NCBI GenBank assembly: GCA_964412785.1 | Contig: CAYPQD010000008.1 | Coordinates: forward strand, 9,895 to 73,894 | Source: UBA5336 sp964412785 | Lineage (GTDB): Bacteria; Pseudomonadota; Alphaproteobacteria; Caulobacterales; Hyphomonadaceae | Reading direction: 5' to 3' | Length of the DNA: 64,000 bases | Part shown: piece after piece, positions 44,732-55,315 of the stretch | How the letters are laid out: each line of letters opens with the position of its first letter | Numbering within the stretch: position 1 is the first letter of the stretch | The notes under the pieces: generated by a model | The model's input: the letters and a program-made list of their open reading frames with translations, nothing else | What the model was told of the DNA's origin: nothing | Database searches by the model: none | Program-made: the position numbers and the translations under genes

Positions 44732-45352
44732 ATGCACCTGATCGCCGCGATCGCTGCCTGTTCGCTTGTCTGTGCCGGATGCGTCTCGGTCGATGCCGGC
44801 CTTGAGCGTGTCGAGAGCGGTAATTTCGTTCTCGACCCGGCACATGCCTTCCTGACCGTCTCGGTCACCCATTTCGGGATTTCCGACTACCGGATAGACC
44901 TGACGCAGTTCGATGCCCAGCTCGATTTCGACCCGGACACGCCGACCCGCTCGCGCGTGTCGCTGCAGATCGACCCGATGGCCCTTGAGACCCACTATCC
45001 CGACCCGGAGAAGAAGGCCGACTGGGAACGCGACCTGTCCACCGACGGACGCTTCCTGGACGGGGAGCGCTTCTCGCAGATCAGCTTCGTCTCGACGGCA
45101 GCGGAACAGACCGGGCCGAATACCGGACGCCTGACCGGCGATCTCAACCTGCGCGGCGTAACCCGGCCGGTGACACTGGACGTGACCTATAACGGCACTG
45201 CAACCTCGCCGCTTGATGGCGGCCGGCGGCGGATCGGCTTTACCGTCACCGGCACGTTCGACCGCACCGCATTCGGCATGGACGCGCTGACCCAGTTCGT
45301 TTCCGAGGAGGTGCGGATTTCCTTTTCCGGCGAATTTCTGAGCGTCGGATAA
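44732..45352 (+). CDS. YceI family lipoprotein
   Basis: A 206-residue lipocalin-like YceI protein, a periplasmic isoprenoid-binding family. The N-terminus is a lipoprotein signal with the lipobox LVCAGC. The domain shows FVLDPAHAFLTVSVTHFG, LDFDPDTPTRSRV and a closing EVRISFSGEFL. The ATG at 44732 has AGGAG just before it and was chosen over a GTG 15 bases upstream. It is the first of three consecutive YceI-domain genes on this strand. Confidence 0.92.
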   Translation: MHLIAAIAACSLVCAGCVSVDAGLERVESGNFVLDPAHAFLTVSVTHFGISDYRIDLTQFDAQLDFDPDTPTRSRVSLQIDPMALETHYPDPEKKADWERDLSTDGRFLDGERFSQISFVSTAAEQTGPNTGRLTGDLNLRGVTRPVTLDVTYNGTATSPLDGGRRRIGFTVTGTFDRTAFGMDALTQFVSEEVRISFSGEFLSVG

Positions 45353-45402
45353 GCCAGCCTGACCCCTTAACATCGCCAACAGACCCAACAAGGAGGACCC
45401 CC

Positions 45403-46143
45403 ATGACCACACTTACCCACCTCAGCGCCGCGGCCGCCGGCCTCGTCCTGATCGCCGCCTGCGGCGCCGCCGAGGCACCCGCCGCCGCCGAAAGGCAAGC
45501 AGAGCCAGCCCCAGCGAGCGAAGCGGCGGCCCCGATCGATGCGGCAGGCGAAGCCACCGCGGCCACACTCGGCGATGTTGCTGCCGGCAACTATTCGCTC
45601 GACCGCAACCACGCCTTCCTCGGTTTCTATGTCGGCCATTCCGGCGGCATCTCAAAATACCGCACAGGCTTCGGCGATTTTGACGCCGACCTCAATTTCG
45701 ATCCGGAGACGCCTGAAAACTCTACGCTTTCGGTAATGATCAACGCACAGGACCTGCTGGTCCATTATCCCGGAAACTACAAGGCAAGCCATGCCGACAG
45801 CGAGTTCGACAGCTGGCAGGACGACCTCACCAACAATGATCGCTGGTTCAACGCCGACACATATCCGCAGATCACCTTCACCTCCACGTCGGTGACCCGG
45901 ACCGGCCCCAACACCGGCGAGGTGACCGGCGACCTCACCTTCCTCGGCGAGACCCGGCCGGTGACCCTTGACGTCACCTATAACGGCCTGGCCAACGCCC
46001 CCTGGGCGCCGGACCAGGACATTATCGGCTTCACCGCCTCGACCACGATCCAGCGGGCCGATTTCGGCATGGACGCCCTCATCCCGTGGATCGGCGCAGA
46101 TGTGAAGGTGACCTTCTCCGGCGAATTCAAGCAGGATCTGTAG
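45403..46143 (+). CDS. YceI family lipoprotein (second copy)
   Basis: A 246-residue relative of the preceding protein. A lipoprotein signal with LVLIAACGAA is followed by an Ala/Glu-rich linker and a YceI domain with NHAFLGFYVGHSGGISKYRTG, LNFDPETPENSTLSV and KVTFSGEFKQDL. It is longer in the linker than copy one and keeps the aromatic strand pattern of the family, so it is probably functional. It follows after 50 bases. Confidence 0.92.
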   Translation: MTTLTHLSAAAAGLVLIAACGAAEAPAAAERQAEPAPASEAAAPIDAAGEATAATLGDVAAGNYSLDRNHAFLGFYVGHSGGISKYRTGFGDFDADLNFDPETPENSTLSVMINAQDLLVHYPGNYKASHADSEFDSWQDDLTNNDRWFNADTYPQITFTSTSVTRTGPNTGEVTGDLTFLGETRPVTLDVTYNGLANAPWAPDQDIIGFTASTTIQRADFGMDALIPWIGADVKVTFSGEFKQDL

Positions 46144-46163
46144 GCCCGTAACGCAAACGCCGC

Positions 46164-46190
46164 GGGCGGGCGCTTCCCGGGCGCCCGCCC
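46164..46190 (+). terminator. 10-bp perfect GC hairpin after the second YceI gene
   Basis: GGGCGGGCGC and GCGCCCGCCC are perfect arms with a 7-base loop. The T-run is absent. It may mark the end of the first YceI transcript or act as a stabilising hairpin. Confidence 0.45.
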
Positions 46191-46234
46191 GCTCGCCGTT
46201 CCGGCCAGCCCGACCGCCGCCAAGGGACCCCGCC

Positions 46235-47461
46235 ATGACCGAAGCCGCCCCCATCGCCCGCGCACCGCGCTACACGGCCATTTCGATCACCCTGCACTGG
46301 ATGATCGCGCTGATGCTTGCCGGGCTGATCGCCGTCGGCTGGTCCATGGGCGACCTGCCCGACGGTGCGCCGGGCAAGCAGCAGCTCTACCAGATGCACA
46401 AATCGTTCGGCATCATGGTGCTCATCCTCACGCTTGCGCGCATCGGATGGCGGGTGCTGAACCCGCCGCCGCCGTTGCCGGCCAGCATGCCCGCACGGGA
46501 AAGGTTGGCCTCTCACGCGGTTCATATCGGCTTCTACGCCCTGATGCTGGCCATGCCGATCACCGGCTGGCTGTATGTGTCCACCGCCTACGCATTCGAT
46601 GTGCCGACCGTGCTGTTCGGCGTGATCAGCTGGCCGGACATTCCGGGCGTGGGGTTCCTCGCCAACAAGGCCGGCCATGGCGCGGTGGAGTTTGTCCACT
46701 CCAAACTGGCCTGGCTCGCGATCGGCCTTCTCGTGCTGCATGTCGCCGGGGCGCTGAAGCATGAATTTGCGGCCGGGGACGGCGTCCTCAAGCGCATGGT
46801 GCCGGGGCTGTTCGGCAAGACCGGCGGACCGGCCGCACCGCCGCGCGGCGCGCTGCTGAGCTTTGGCGGGGCGCTCGCCGTGTTTGCAGTCATCGCTGCG
46901 GTGCCCCTTCTGATCCAGCCGGGCACCGCCGCCATCCCAGCCGCGGCCACACCCACAGCCGCCTCCGACTGGATCGTCGATCCGGCGGCCTCCGCGATCA
47001 CCTTCTCCGGCGTCCATGACGGCCGGCCCTATGAGGGCCGCTTCGAACGCTGGCAGGCCGACATCACCTTCGATCCGGACGCTCTCGACGCGGCCTCGGC
47101 CAGCGTACGTGTCGAGACGGCCAGCGCCGTGACCGGCACCAAGCTCTATGACGACAGCCTGAAGGCGGCCGAATGGCTCGATCCGCGCAGCTTCCCGCTC
47201 GCCACCGTGACGCTCGACACCTTTCGACGCGACGAGGCGGGCGGCTATGTCGCCGAGGCGAGACTCACCCTGAAGGACATGTCCGTGAGCGTGCCTTTCC
47301 GCTTCGACCTCGCCCTTGCCGGCGACATGGCGGAGATGACCGGAACGGCGATCCTCAGCCGCAGCGCCCTCGACATCGGCATGAAGAGCGACCCCGGCGG
47401 CGACTATGTTGCCGAAAGCGTGCGCGTCGAGGCGCGCGTCACCGCAAGGCGAGCCCCCTGA
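46235..47461 (+). CDS. Cytochrome b561 fused to a YceI domain
   Basis: A 408-residue membrane protein. Residues about 1-190 form a cytochrome b561 with four helices and heme-ligand histidines (ITLHWMIALML, MHKSFGIM, SHAVHIGFY, VLHVAGALKH). From about residue 245 a YceI domain follows (DWIVDPAASAITFSGV, DITFDPDALDAASASV). Cytochrome b561 moves electrons from quinol across the membrane, and the attached YceI domain may present a bound isoprenoid or quinone on the periplasmic side; that coupling is inference. Fusions of this kind occur in some proteobacteria. Confidence 0.93.
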   Translation: MTEAAPIARAPRYTAISITLHWMIALMLAGLIAVGWSMGDLPDGAPGKQQLYQMHKSFGIMVLILTLARIGWRVLNPPPPLPASMPARERLASHAVHIGFYALMLAMPITGWLYVSTAYAFDVPTVLFGVISWPDIPGVGFLANKAGHGAVEFVHSKLAWLAIGLLVLHVAGALKHEFAAGDGVLKRMVPGLFGKTGGPAAPPRGALLSFGGALAVFAVIAAVPLLIQPGTAAIPAAATPTAASDWIVDPAASAITFSGVHDGRPYEGRFERWQADITFDPDALDAASASVRVETASAVTGTKLYDDSLKAAEWLDPRSFPLATVTLDTFRRDEAGGYVAEARLTLKDMSVSVPFRFDLALAGDMAEMTGTAILSRSALDIGMKSDPGGDYVAESVRVEARVTARRAP

Positions 47462-47517
47462 CGCCCCCACTGTCCACACTTTCTTGACACTGGCATGACA
47501 ACCGGCACATCCGGCTG

Positions 47518-48471
47518 ATGGACGCCCCGATTGTCAGAGCCGGCTATGACGCCATCGATGAGGCCGTGCGCATCCTGCGTGACGGCGGCCTCGTCGCCAT
47601 GCCGACCGAAACCGTCTACGGCCTTGCCGCCAATGCTGCCAGTCCCGACGCAGTGGCGCGGCTCTACGACGCCAAGGCGCGCCCGCGTTTCAACCCGCTG
47701 ATCGCCCATGTGGACGGGCCGGACATGGCGCGCCGAGAGGCCCGGCTCGACGGCGCAGCGGCCTTTCTCGCCGGTTTCTACTGGCCCGGCCCGCTGACCC
47801 TCGTCCTGCCGGTGGCGGCGACGGGGCAGACCTGCGACCTCGCCCGCTCCGGGCTCGACACCATCGCGCTGCGCCATCCCGGCCACTCGGTCGCCCATGA
47901 CCTCATCACCGCATTTGGCGGGCCACTGGTGGCGCCCTCGGCGAACCGTTCCGGCCGGATCAGCCCGGTGACGGCGCGCGAGGTCGCCGCCGAACTTGGC
48001 GACCGTGTGGACCTCATCCTCGATGGTGGGCGCTGCCCGGTCGGGCTTGAGTCGACCATTGTCGACATGACCGGCGCCGCCCCGTTTCTGTTGCGGCCCG
48101 GCGGGCTCGCCACGGAGGCGCTTGACCGATTTCTTGGCATGCCGCTGTCGCGGCCGGCGAGCGACCCCGACCGGCCGCGTGCACCCGGCCAGATGTCGCG
48201 CCATTACGCTCCGGAGGCGACGCTCCGGCTGGACGCCCTTGAGGCCGGCCCGGGCGAGGCGCTGCTCGGCTTTGGCCCCGTCAGCAGCGCCACGCTCAAC
48301 CTTTCGCCCGGCGCGGACCTGCGCGAGGCGGCGGCAAACCTCTTCACCATGCTGCGCCGGCTCGACGCGGTGCACTCGCGCATTGCCGTGTCACCCATTC
48401 CGCACCGGGGGCTTGGCGAGGCAATCAATGACCGCCTCGAACGCGCCGCCCGCCGCCCGGTTGCGGACTGA
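47518..48471 (+). CDS. sua5: L-threonylcarbamoyladenylate synthase, Sua5 type
   Basis: A 317-residue enzyme that makes threonylcarbamoyl-AMP for tRNA t6A. The YrdC domain shows GGLVAMPTETVYGLAANA, FYWPGPLTLVLP, SANRSGRISPVTA and GLESTIVDM. A Sua5-type C-terminal domain follows, with the linker APGQMSRHYAPEA. The ATG lies 56 bases after the b561 gene, so it may be in the same transcript. It is convergent with a thiolase gene. Confidence 0.95.
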   Translation: MDAPIVRAGYDAIDEAVRILRDGGLVAMPTETVYGLAANAASPDAVARLYDAKARPRFNPLIAHVDGPDMARREARLDGAAAFLAGFYWPGPLTLVLPVAATGQTCDLARSGLDTIALRHPGHSVAHDLITAFGGPLVAPSANRSGRISPVTAREVAAELGDRVDLILDGGRCPVGLESTIVDMTGAAPFLLRPGGLATEALDRFLGMPLSRPASDPDRPRAPGQMSRHYAPEATLRLDALEAGPGEALLGFGPVSSATLNLSPGADLREAAANLFTMLRRLDAVHSRIAVSPIPHRGLGEAINDRLERAARRPVAD

Positions 48472-48478
48472 AACCGCC

Positions 48479-49660
48479 CTAGAACCGCTCCACCGCCATG
48501 GCAATGCCCTCGCCGCCACCGATGCACAGCGAGGCGACGCCCTTCTTCACGTCACGCTCTTCCATGGCGGCCAGCAGGGTCACAAGGATCCGCGCACCCG
48601 ACGCGCCGATCGGGTGGCCCATGGCGCACGCGCCGCCATTGACGTTGACCACATCGTGGGACAGACCGAGCTCCTTCATGGCGATCATCGGCACCACCGC
48701 GAATGCCTCGTTGATCTCCCACAGGTCGACATCGTCCTTGCTCCAGCCCGCCTTCTCCAGTGTCTTCTGCATCGCCGGAACGGGGGCGGTGGTGAAATAG
48801 CGGGGCTCATGGGCATGCGAGGAGGCCGCGACCACCTTGGCGATCGGCTTGAGGCCGCGCTTTTCCGCGTCCGACTGGCGCATCAACACGAGCGCCGCCG
48901 CGCCGTCGGAGATTGCCGAGGCGTTGGCCGCCGTCACCGTGCCATCCTTGTTGAAGGCCGGCTTCAGCTGCGGGATCTTGTCCGGTCGGGCAATGCGCGG
49001 CAACTCGTCGGTGTCAACCACGCTCTCGCCCGCTCGGGAGACCACCGTCACCGGGACGATCTCGCGCTTGAAACGGCCTTCCTCGGTCGCCTTCTTGGAG
49101 CGCGACAGGGTTTCCAGGGCATAGGCGTCCTGCTGTTCGCGGGTGAACTGGTACTCACCGGCAACCATGTCAGCAAAGACGCCCATGGCGGTGTGCTCAT
49201 AGGCATCCTCCAGGCCGTCCGTCGCCATGTGGTCGCGCATCGCGGCCTGGCCGTATTTGTGACCCTTGCGCAGGTCCACGAGGTGCGGCGCGTTGGTCAT
49301 GCTTTCCATGCCGCCGGCAATGACGATGTGCGCCTCGCCGGCAAGGATGGCGTTGCGGCCCATGACCGCCGCCTGCATGCCGGAACCGCACATCTTGTTG
49401 ATCGTGGTTGCTTCCAGCGATTTGGGCAGGTCCGCCTTGATGCCCGCCTGACGGGCCGGCGCCTGGCCCTGTCCGGCAGGCAGGCAGTTGCCCATGATGA
49501 TCTCGTCGGGCGCCTCGCCGTCCAGACCGGCATCGGCAAGTGCGGCTTTCACCGCCATCGCGCCGAGCTCATTGGCAGAGAAGCCGGAGAGGTCGCCAAG
49601 CAGCCCGCCCATCGGGGTGCGTGCGATGCCGACGATGACGACGGGATCCTGTTCAGCCAT
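48479..49660 (-). CDS. Acetyl-CoA acetyltransferase (thiolase)
   Basis: A 393-residue thiolase. The nucleophile is in NKMCGSGMQAAV, the second catalytic motif GGACAMGHPIGASGARI, and CIGGGEGIAMA supplies the other cysteine. It condenses two acetyl-CoA units or cleaves acetoacetyl-CoA, in polyhydroxybutyrate, mevalonate or fatty-acid metabolism. Length and motifs fit the AtoB/PhaA group, but the exact pathway cannot be decided. The start is MAEQDPVVIVGIART; a longer frame upstream was rejected. Confidence 0.95.
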   Translation of the reverse strand: MAEQDPVVIVGIARTPMGGLLGDLSGFSANELGAMAVKAALADAGLDGEAPDEIIMGNCLPAGQGQAPARQAGIKADLPKSLEATTINKMCGSGMQAAVMGRNAILAGEAHIVIAGGMESMTNAPHLVDLRKGHKYGQAAMRDHMATDGLEDAYEHTAMGVFADMVAGEYQFTREQQDAYALETLSRSKKATEEGRFKREIVPVTVVSRAGESVVDTDELPRIARPDKIPQLKPAFNKDGTVTAANASAISDGAAALVLMRQSDAEKRGLKPIAKVVAASSHAHEPRYFTTAPVPAMQKTLEKAGWSKDDVDLWEINEAFAVVPMIAMKELGLSHDVVNVNGGACAMGHPIGASGARILVTLLAAMEERDVKKGVASLCIGGGEGIAMAVERF

Positions 49661-49749
49661 TGGGTGTCCTCCTTGACGTGCACGGTGTGGCCTCCAAGGG
49701 CACATGAGGCGAGACTTGGCCGGCACGTCAAGGGGATGATGGTCCGCGC

Positions 49750-50340
49750 TCAGCCGGCAAGGGCCGCCTCGATCTCGGCGATCAGCGCCGGATCGTCCGG
49801 TTTCACCGCCGACGGGAAGGCCTTCAGCGGCGCCCCGTCGGGCCCGACCAGGACCTTGTGGAAATTCCAATTCGGCCGTGCCGCCTCGCCCAGCGCCGCC
49901 TCTGCGGCGGCATAGAAGACGTGGCGATCCGGGCCGATCACCGTGGTCTTGGCCGTCAGCGGGAAATCGACACCGTAATTGATCTCACAGAATTCCTTCA
50001 CCTCCGCCTCGGTGCCGGGCTCCTGGCCACCGAAATCATTCGACGGAACGCCAAGCACGACGAGGCCGTCATCGCGGTAGCGCTCCCAAAGCGCCTGCAG
50101 GCCCTCGTATTGCGGAGTATAGCCGCAACGCGACGCGGTGTTGACGACAAGCACAGCCTGGCCGCTGAATTGCGAGAATGGCAGGGGCTGACCGTCAATC
50201 CTTGTGAATTCGGTCTCGGTCGGAATCACGGGGCTCTCTCCAGGTGTGGCTGCCGGGCTGTCCGGCGCAGGTTCGGTGACCGCCTCGCCGCAGGCGGCAA
50301 GGGCAAGGGCAGCAAGGGCGGTGAGGGTTGGAAGGCGCAT
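49750..50340 (-). CDS. Glutathione peroxidase-type lipoprotein
   Basis: A 196-residue thioredoxin-fold peroxidase. The active site is VVNTASRCGYTPQYEGLQ, with cysteine instead of selenocysteine, and the Trp region NWNFHKVLV follows. A lipobox (LALAACGEA) follows a short signal, so the enzyme would be anchored in the periplasm, where it probably uses a thioredoxin-like donor. The ATG at 50340 starts the signal; the in-frame codon 27 bases earlier was rejected. It is divergent from the GH5 gene. Confidence 0.92.
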   Translation of the reverse strand: MRLPTLTALAALALAACGEAVTEPAPDSPAATPGESPVIPTETEFTRIDGQPLPFSQFSGQAVLVVNTASRCGYTPQYEGLQALWERYRDDGLVVLGVPSNDFGGQEPGTEAEVKEFCEINYGVDFPLTAKTTVIGPDRHVFYAAAEAALGEAARPNWNFHKVLVGPDGAPLKAFPSAVKPDDPALIAEIEAALAG

Positions 50341-50481
50341 CGGCTTGGTCCTCGTCGGGTTCGTCATACTACTCCGGAACTAGCGCGCCGGCGCGCGCCG
50401 TCACGCCGCACCATGCCAACCGGACCGCACCCCGCCCCGGAAAGCCTCGCCGCCGGGGCGGGTCCATGGCATGAAGGCCTC

Positions 50482-51498
50482 ATGACCGGAATCCTGCACC
50501 GCCTCCGCCCTGCCGGCCTCGCGGCCATCTGCCTTGCCGCCCTCACCGCATGCACCGAGGCCTCCGCACCCGAGGCCCGCCTGCCGACCTCGCCGGTTGC
50601 GCGCTGCATCAACCTCTCCAACGCCCTGGAAGCGCCGGCCGAGGGCGACTGGGGCTACCGGATCGAGGCGCACCACCTCAGCGCCATCGCCGCGGCCGGC
50701 TTCGATACGGTGCGCCTGCCGGTCCGGGTGTCCGCCCATGCGCAGGCCGCCCCGCCCCACACGATCGACCCGGCCCTGCTTGCCCGTCTTGATGCGGTGA
50801 TCGGCGCTGCCCTTGACGCCGGCCTGCAGGTCATTCTGGACGTCCACCACTATCACGAGATCAACGCCGCCCCGGATATCCATGAGCCGCGCCTCGAAGC
50901 GATCTGGGCCCAGCTTGCGGCCCATTATCACGGCGCGCCCGACGGCCTCCTGTTCGAGCTGATCAACGAGCCGCACTCGGCCATGACGGTCGCACGCACC
51001 GACCGGCTGAACCGCCGCCTCATCGCGCGCATACGCGAGATCGATCCGGAGCGCTGGATCGTCGCCGGCTCGGCCGGCTGGGGCGCGCTGGACGCCTGGC
51101 TCACCAGCGACCCGCCAGAGGGGCCTGGCCTGCTCTCGACCTTCCACTATTACGACCCCTTCGACTTTACCCACCAGGGCGCGGCCTTTCTCGATGAACC
51201 GCCGCCGACCGGGAAAAGCTGGGGCTCGGAGCGCGACCTTGCAGCGCTGGAGCGCGCCATGGCGAAGGCCGCCGCCAAGGGCGCGCGCGAGGGCGTGCCG
51301 GTGTTCATGGGGGAGTTCGGCGTTTACCGGGAGGTGGCGCTGGACCAGCGTGCCGCCTGGACCCGGGCGGTCCGCGTGGCCGCCGAGCGCCATGGCATTG
51401 GCTGGTGCCACTGGGGCTTCGCTGCCGATTTCCGCGCCTATGACACCGCCGGGGAAGCGTGGATCCCGCCAGTGCTGGACGCACTGATCGGGGAGTAA
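50482..51498 (+). CDS. Glycoside hydrolase family 5 lipoprotein
   Basis: A 338-residue TIM-barrel glycosidase. A signal and lipobox (LAALTACTEA) suggest anchoring in the cell envelope. The acid/base glutamate is in LINEPHSAM, and the nucleophile in FMGEFGVY; HHYHE and the catalytic-site SWGSERD are also present. GH5 enzymes hydrolyse beta-glucans, mannans or cellulose, but the specificity here is unknown. It is divergent from the peroxidase gene and convergent with gyrB. Confidence 0.93.
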   Translation: MTGILHRLRPAGLAAICLAALTACTEASAPEARLPTSPVARCINLSNALEAPAEGDWGYRIEAHHLSAIAAAGFDTVRLPVRVSAHAQAAPPHTIDPALLARLDAVIGAALDAGLQVILDVHHYHEINAAPDIHEPRLEAIWAQLAAHYHGAPDGLLFELINEPHSAMTVARTDRLNRRLIARIREIDPERWIVAGSAGWGALDAWLTSDPPEGPGLLSTFHYYDPFDFTHQGAAFLDEPPPTGKSWGSERDLAALERAMAKAAAKGAREGVPVFMGEFGVYREVALDQRAAWTRAVRVAAERHGIGWCHWGFAADFRAYDTAGEAWIPPVLDALIGE

Positions 51499-51515
51499 TA
51501 CCGTTTGCGTCCCCG

Positions 51516-53957
<2,442 letters not shown>

Positions 53958-54082
53958 GCGGAAGGGTCTCGGGCTCGCTGCAGGAATCACCTCCGGATAT
54001 AGGCGCTTTGAGGCCCCTTGGGAAATTTGCCGGCCTTGAAAAATGCAGTCCGCAGGCGGAATTTCGCTGAGGCGCTGCCAGC

Positions 54083-55192
54083 TTACCCGTCCGCCACCAC
54101 GCCATCCTCGACCCGGAACCGCATCGCCCGCCCACCGAAAGCCTCGAACAGGCCGCGGTCGGTTCCGGTCAGCCAGGCCTGCCCCGGCAGGGCGGCAAGC
54201 GCGTCGTAGAGCGCCGCACGCCGGTCGGCGTCAAGATGAGCGGCCGCCTCGTCCAGCAGGATCAGCGGTGCGGCCGCACCCTCACGCCGGGCGAGCGCGC
54301 TTGCGGACGCAAGCACCAGCCCCGTCAGCAGCGCCTTCTGCTGGCCCGTCGAGGCCGATTTCGCGGGCATGCCGGTCGGCCGGTGGATGGTGGCAAGGTC
54401 GCTGCGATGCGGCCCTTTCAGCGTGCGGCCAGCCTCGGCATCGACCCGGCGCATCCGCCGCCAGGTCTCCATCATCTCCGCCTGAAGGCTCGCCGCATCC
54501 GCCCCGCCAGCAGCCGCCTGTTCCCAGGCGCCGTCAAGCGCGAGATCGGCCTTCGGGAAGGCGTCATCGGGCCGGGCATCCACCGCCGCCTGCAGGGCCG
54601 CCAGCACTTCGCTGCGACAGGCGACGATCTGCGCGGCCGCTTCCGCCATCCGCCCCTCGATTGCATCCGCCCAGGCCGGGTCAAAGGCGCCGCGCTCCAG
54701 CAGTGCATTGCGCTCGCGCATGGCCTTGTCATAGCGCGCCGATGCGGTGCCATGGGCCGGGATATGGGCCATCACCTGGCGGTCGAAAAAGCGCCGCCGG
54801 TCGGAGGCGGGACCGGCAAATACCCGATCCATAGCCGGCGTCAGCCAGACCAGCCTGACCAGCTCGGCGAGGTCGGAGGCGCTCGCCGGCGCGCCGTCAA
54901 TCCTCACCACCCGCCGGGCCGGCCCGCCGCCAGTCTCCAACCCGGCGCCGATGCGCCGCCCGTCGAGTCGCCCGGCCACCGTCCAGCCACCGGCGGCGCC
55001 CTCGCGCGTCATCTCCGCCAATGCCGCAGACCGCAGGCCGCGCCCGGGCCCGAGCTGCGAGATCGCCTCCAGCAGATTGGTCTTGCCCGCGCCATTGGCC
55101 CCGTACAAGCACACCGCCGCTGCGTCGCAGGTCATGTCGAGCGCGGCATGGTTGCGGAAATCGGTCAGCTGCAGTCGGGTGATCCGGGTCAA
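54083..55192 (-). CDS. recF: DNA repair and replication protein RecF
   Basis: A 369-residue ABC/SMC-like ATPase that loads RecA at gaps. The P-loop is LYGANGAGKTNLLEAISQLGPGRG, Walker B PLILLDEAAAHLD, and the signature SASTGQQKALLTGLVLA. The start appears to be TTG at 55192 (with AGGA six bases before), since the normal N-terminus is TRITRLQLTDFRNH; the GTG further upstream adds residues that do not fit. It lies upstream of gyrB with 125 bases between them, as in many alphaproteobacteria. Confidence 0.93.
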   Translation of the reverse strand: MTRITRLQLTDFRNHAALDMTCDAAAVCLYGANGAGKTNLLEAISQLGPGRGLRSAALAEMTREGAAGGWTVAGRLDGRRIGAGLETGGGPARRVVRIDGAPASASDLAELVRLVWLTPAMDRVFAGPASDRRRFFDRQVMAHIPAHGTASARYDKAMRERNALLERGAFDPAWADAIEGRMAEAAAQIVACRSEVLAALQAAVDARPDDAFPKADLALDGAWEQAAAGGADAASLQAEMMETWRRMRRVDAEAGRTLKGPHRSDLATIHRPTGMPAKSASTGQQKALLTGLVLASASALARREGAAAPLILLDEAAAHLDADRRAALYDALAALPGQAWLTGTDRGLFEAFGGRAMRFRVEDGVVADG

Positions 55193-55315
55193 GGCTCGTC
55201 CTACAGAAAAAAGGGCATTTACGGCTTCGCGCCACACGGGAAGTCAAACCTTGCCCCTCACGACCCGGGTGTGGTTCTACTCAGGTCAGGTGAAGCGTTC
55301 AGTGTCGAGGGTGCG

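Noticed and set aside
47484..47489. A TTGACA box just before sua5
   Set aside because: It matches -35, but no -10 element lies at a suitable distance.
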